Source of the DNA: Streptomyces violaceus
Lineage (GTDB): Bacteria; Actinomycetota; Actinomycetes; Streptomycetales; Streptomycetaceae
Direction of reading: 5' to 3'
DNA length: 5,139 nucleotides
NCBI GenBank assembly: GCA_000715635.1
Contig: KL569163.1
Span: 90,853-95,991 of the forward strand
Below the pieces are notes generated by a model. That model searched no databases. It was not told where the DNA came from and saw nothing but the letters and a program-made list of their open reading frames with translations. Made by a program: the position numbers and the translations under genes. This document shows positions 5,121 through 5,139 of the stretch, one piece after another. Each line of letters starts with the position of its first letter. The stretch's first letter is position 1.

Positions 5121-5139
5121 CTGTCTCTTATACACATCT
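5121..5139. other. Tn5/Nextera mosaic-end adapter (sequencing artefact)
   Basis: The last 19 bases, CTGTCTCTTATACACATCT, are exactly the transposase adapter sequence used in tagmentation libraries. They are not genomic. Read in the MFS frame they add a false V-S-Y-T-H tail; read from the other strand they start a false protein with M-C-I-R-D-S, a known signature of this contamination. Confidence 0.98.

Noticed and set aside
4343..5137. Several minus-strand open frames opposite the MFS gene, including one beginning M-C-I-R-D-S
   Set aside because: They are antisense to a clear membrane protein, and the terminal one starts inside the sequencing adapter.
5121..5139. A real Tn5 or other transposon end
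   Set aside because: Only the 19-bp mosaic end is present, exactly at the sequence terminus, with no transposase or flanking element. A library adapter is the simpler reading.
1..5139. CRISPR array, tRNA/rRNA genes, phage or novel defence system
   Set aside because: I saw no spaced repeat array, no tRNA-like fold, and no integrase, nuclease or phage protein. The genes are typical Streptomyces core genes.

Overview
This 5.1 kb window is high-GC actinobacterial chromosome with dense coding and strong G/C bias at third codon positions. The gene order and near-family-identical protein sequences point to Streptomyces. It is a contig end: bases 5121-5139 are exactly the Tn5/Nextera mosaic-end adapter, so genomic sequence stops at about 5120. 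The left edge cuts through a gene.

Layout. (1) Bases 1-1215, minus strand: the two-component system cutR-cutS. The response regulator CutR is complete. The kinase CutS is cut off inside or just after its HAMP domain. (2) Bases 1216-1641: a 426-bp divergent intergenic region. It holds a canonical G-quadruplex motif, a 6+6 bp inverted repeat that overlaps a possible ECF-type promoter reading toward cutR, and several hairpins. (3) Bases 1642-1815, plus strand: a 57-aa, very acidic small protein of unknown function. (4) A perfect 18-bp-stem bidirectional terminator at 1825-1867 separates it from (5) a minus-strand pair reading toward it. This pair is a ferrochelatase (hemH; in actinobacteria the coproporphyrin ferrochelatase, also called cpfC) followed 8 bp later by an inositol-monophosphatase-family enzyme. 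(6) Bases 3888-4057: a divergent intergenic region with a perfect 8-bp inverted repeat, a palindrome over the ribosome binding site and a 7-bp direct repeat. (7) From 4058, plus strand: an MFS permease with a TTG start and a rare in-frame TTA codon, truncated by the contig end.

Functional picture. CutS is a membrane sensor with exactly two extracytoplasmic cysteines, as expected for redox or protein-folding sensing outside the cell, and it should phosphorylate CutR at D51. HemH inserts iron into a porphyrin. The co-transcribed phosphatase has no evident mechanistic link to heme. From memory, the order MFS / hemH / IMPase / cutR / cutS matches the conserved Streptomyces core chromosome (the SCO5858-SCO5863 neighbourhood of S. 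coelicolor). This is therefore ordinary core DNA, not an accessory island. I find no CRISPR array, tRNA, rRNA, prophage or IS element. The points most worth a second look are the regulatory DNA between divergent genes, the TTA codon, the small acidic protein and the adapter at the end.
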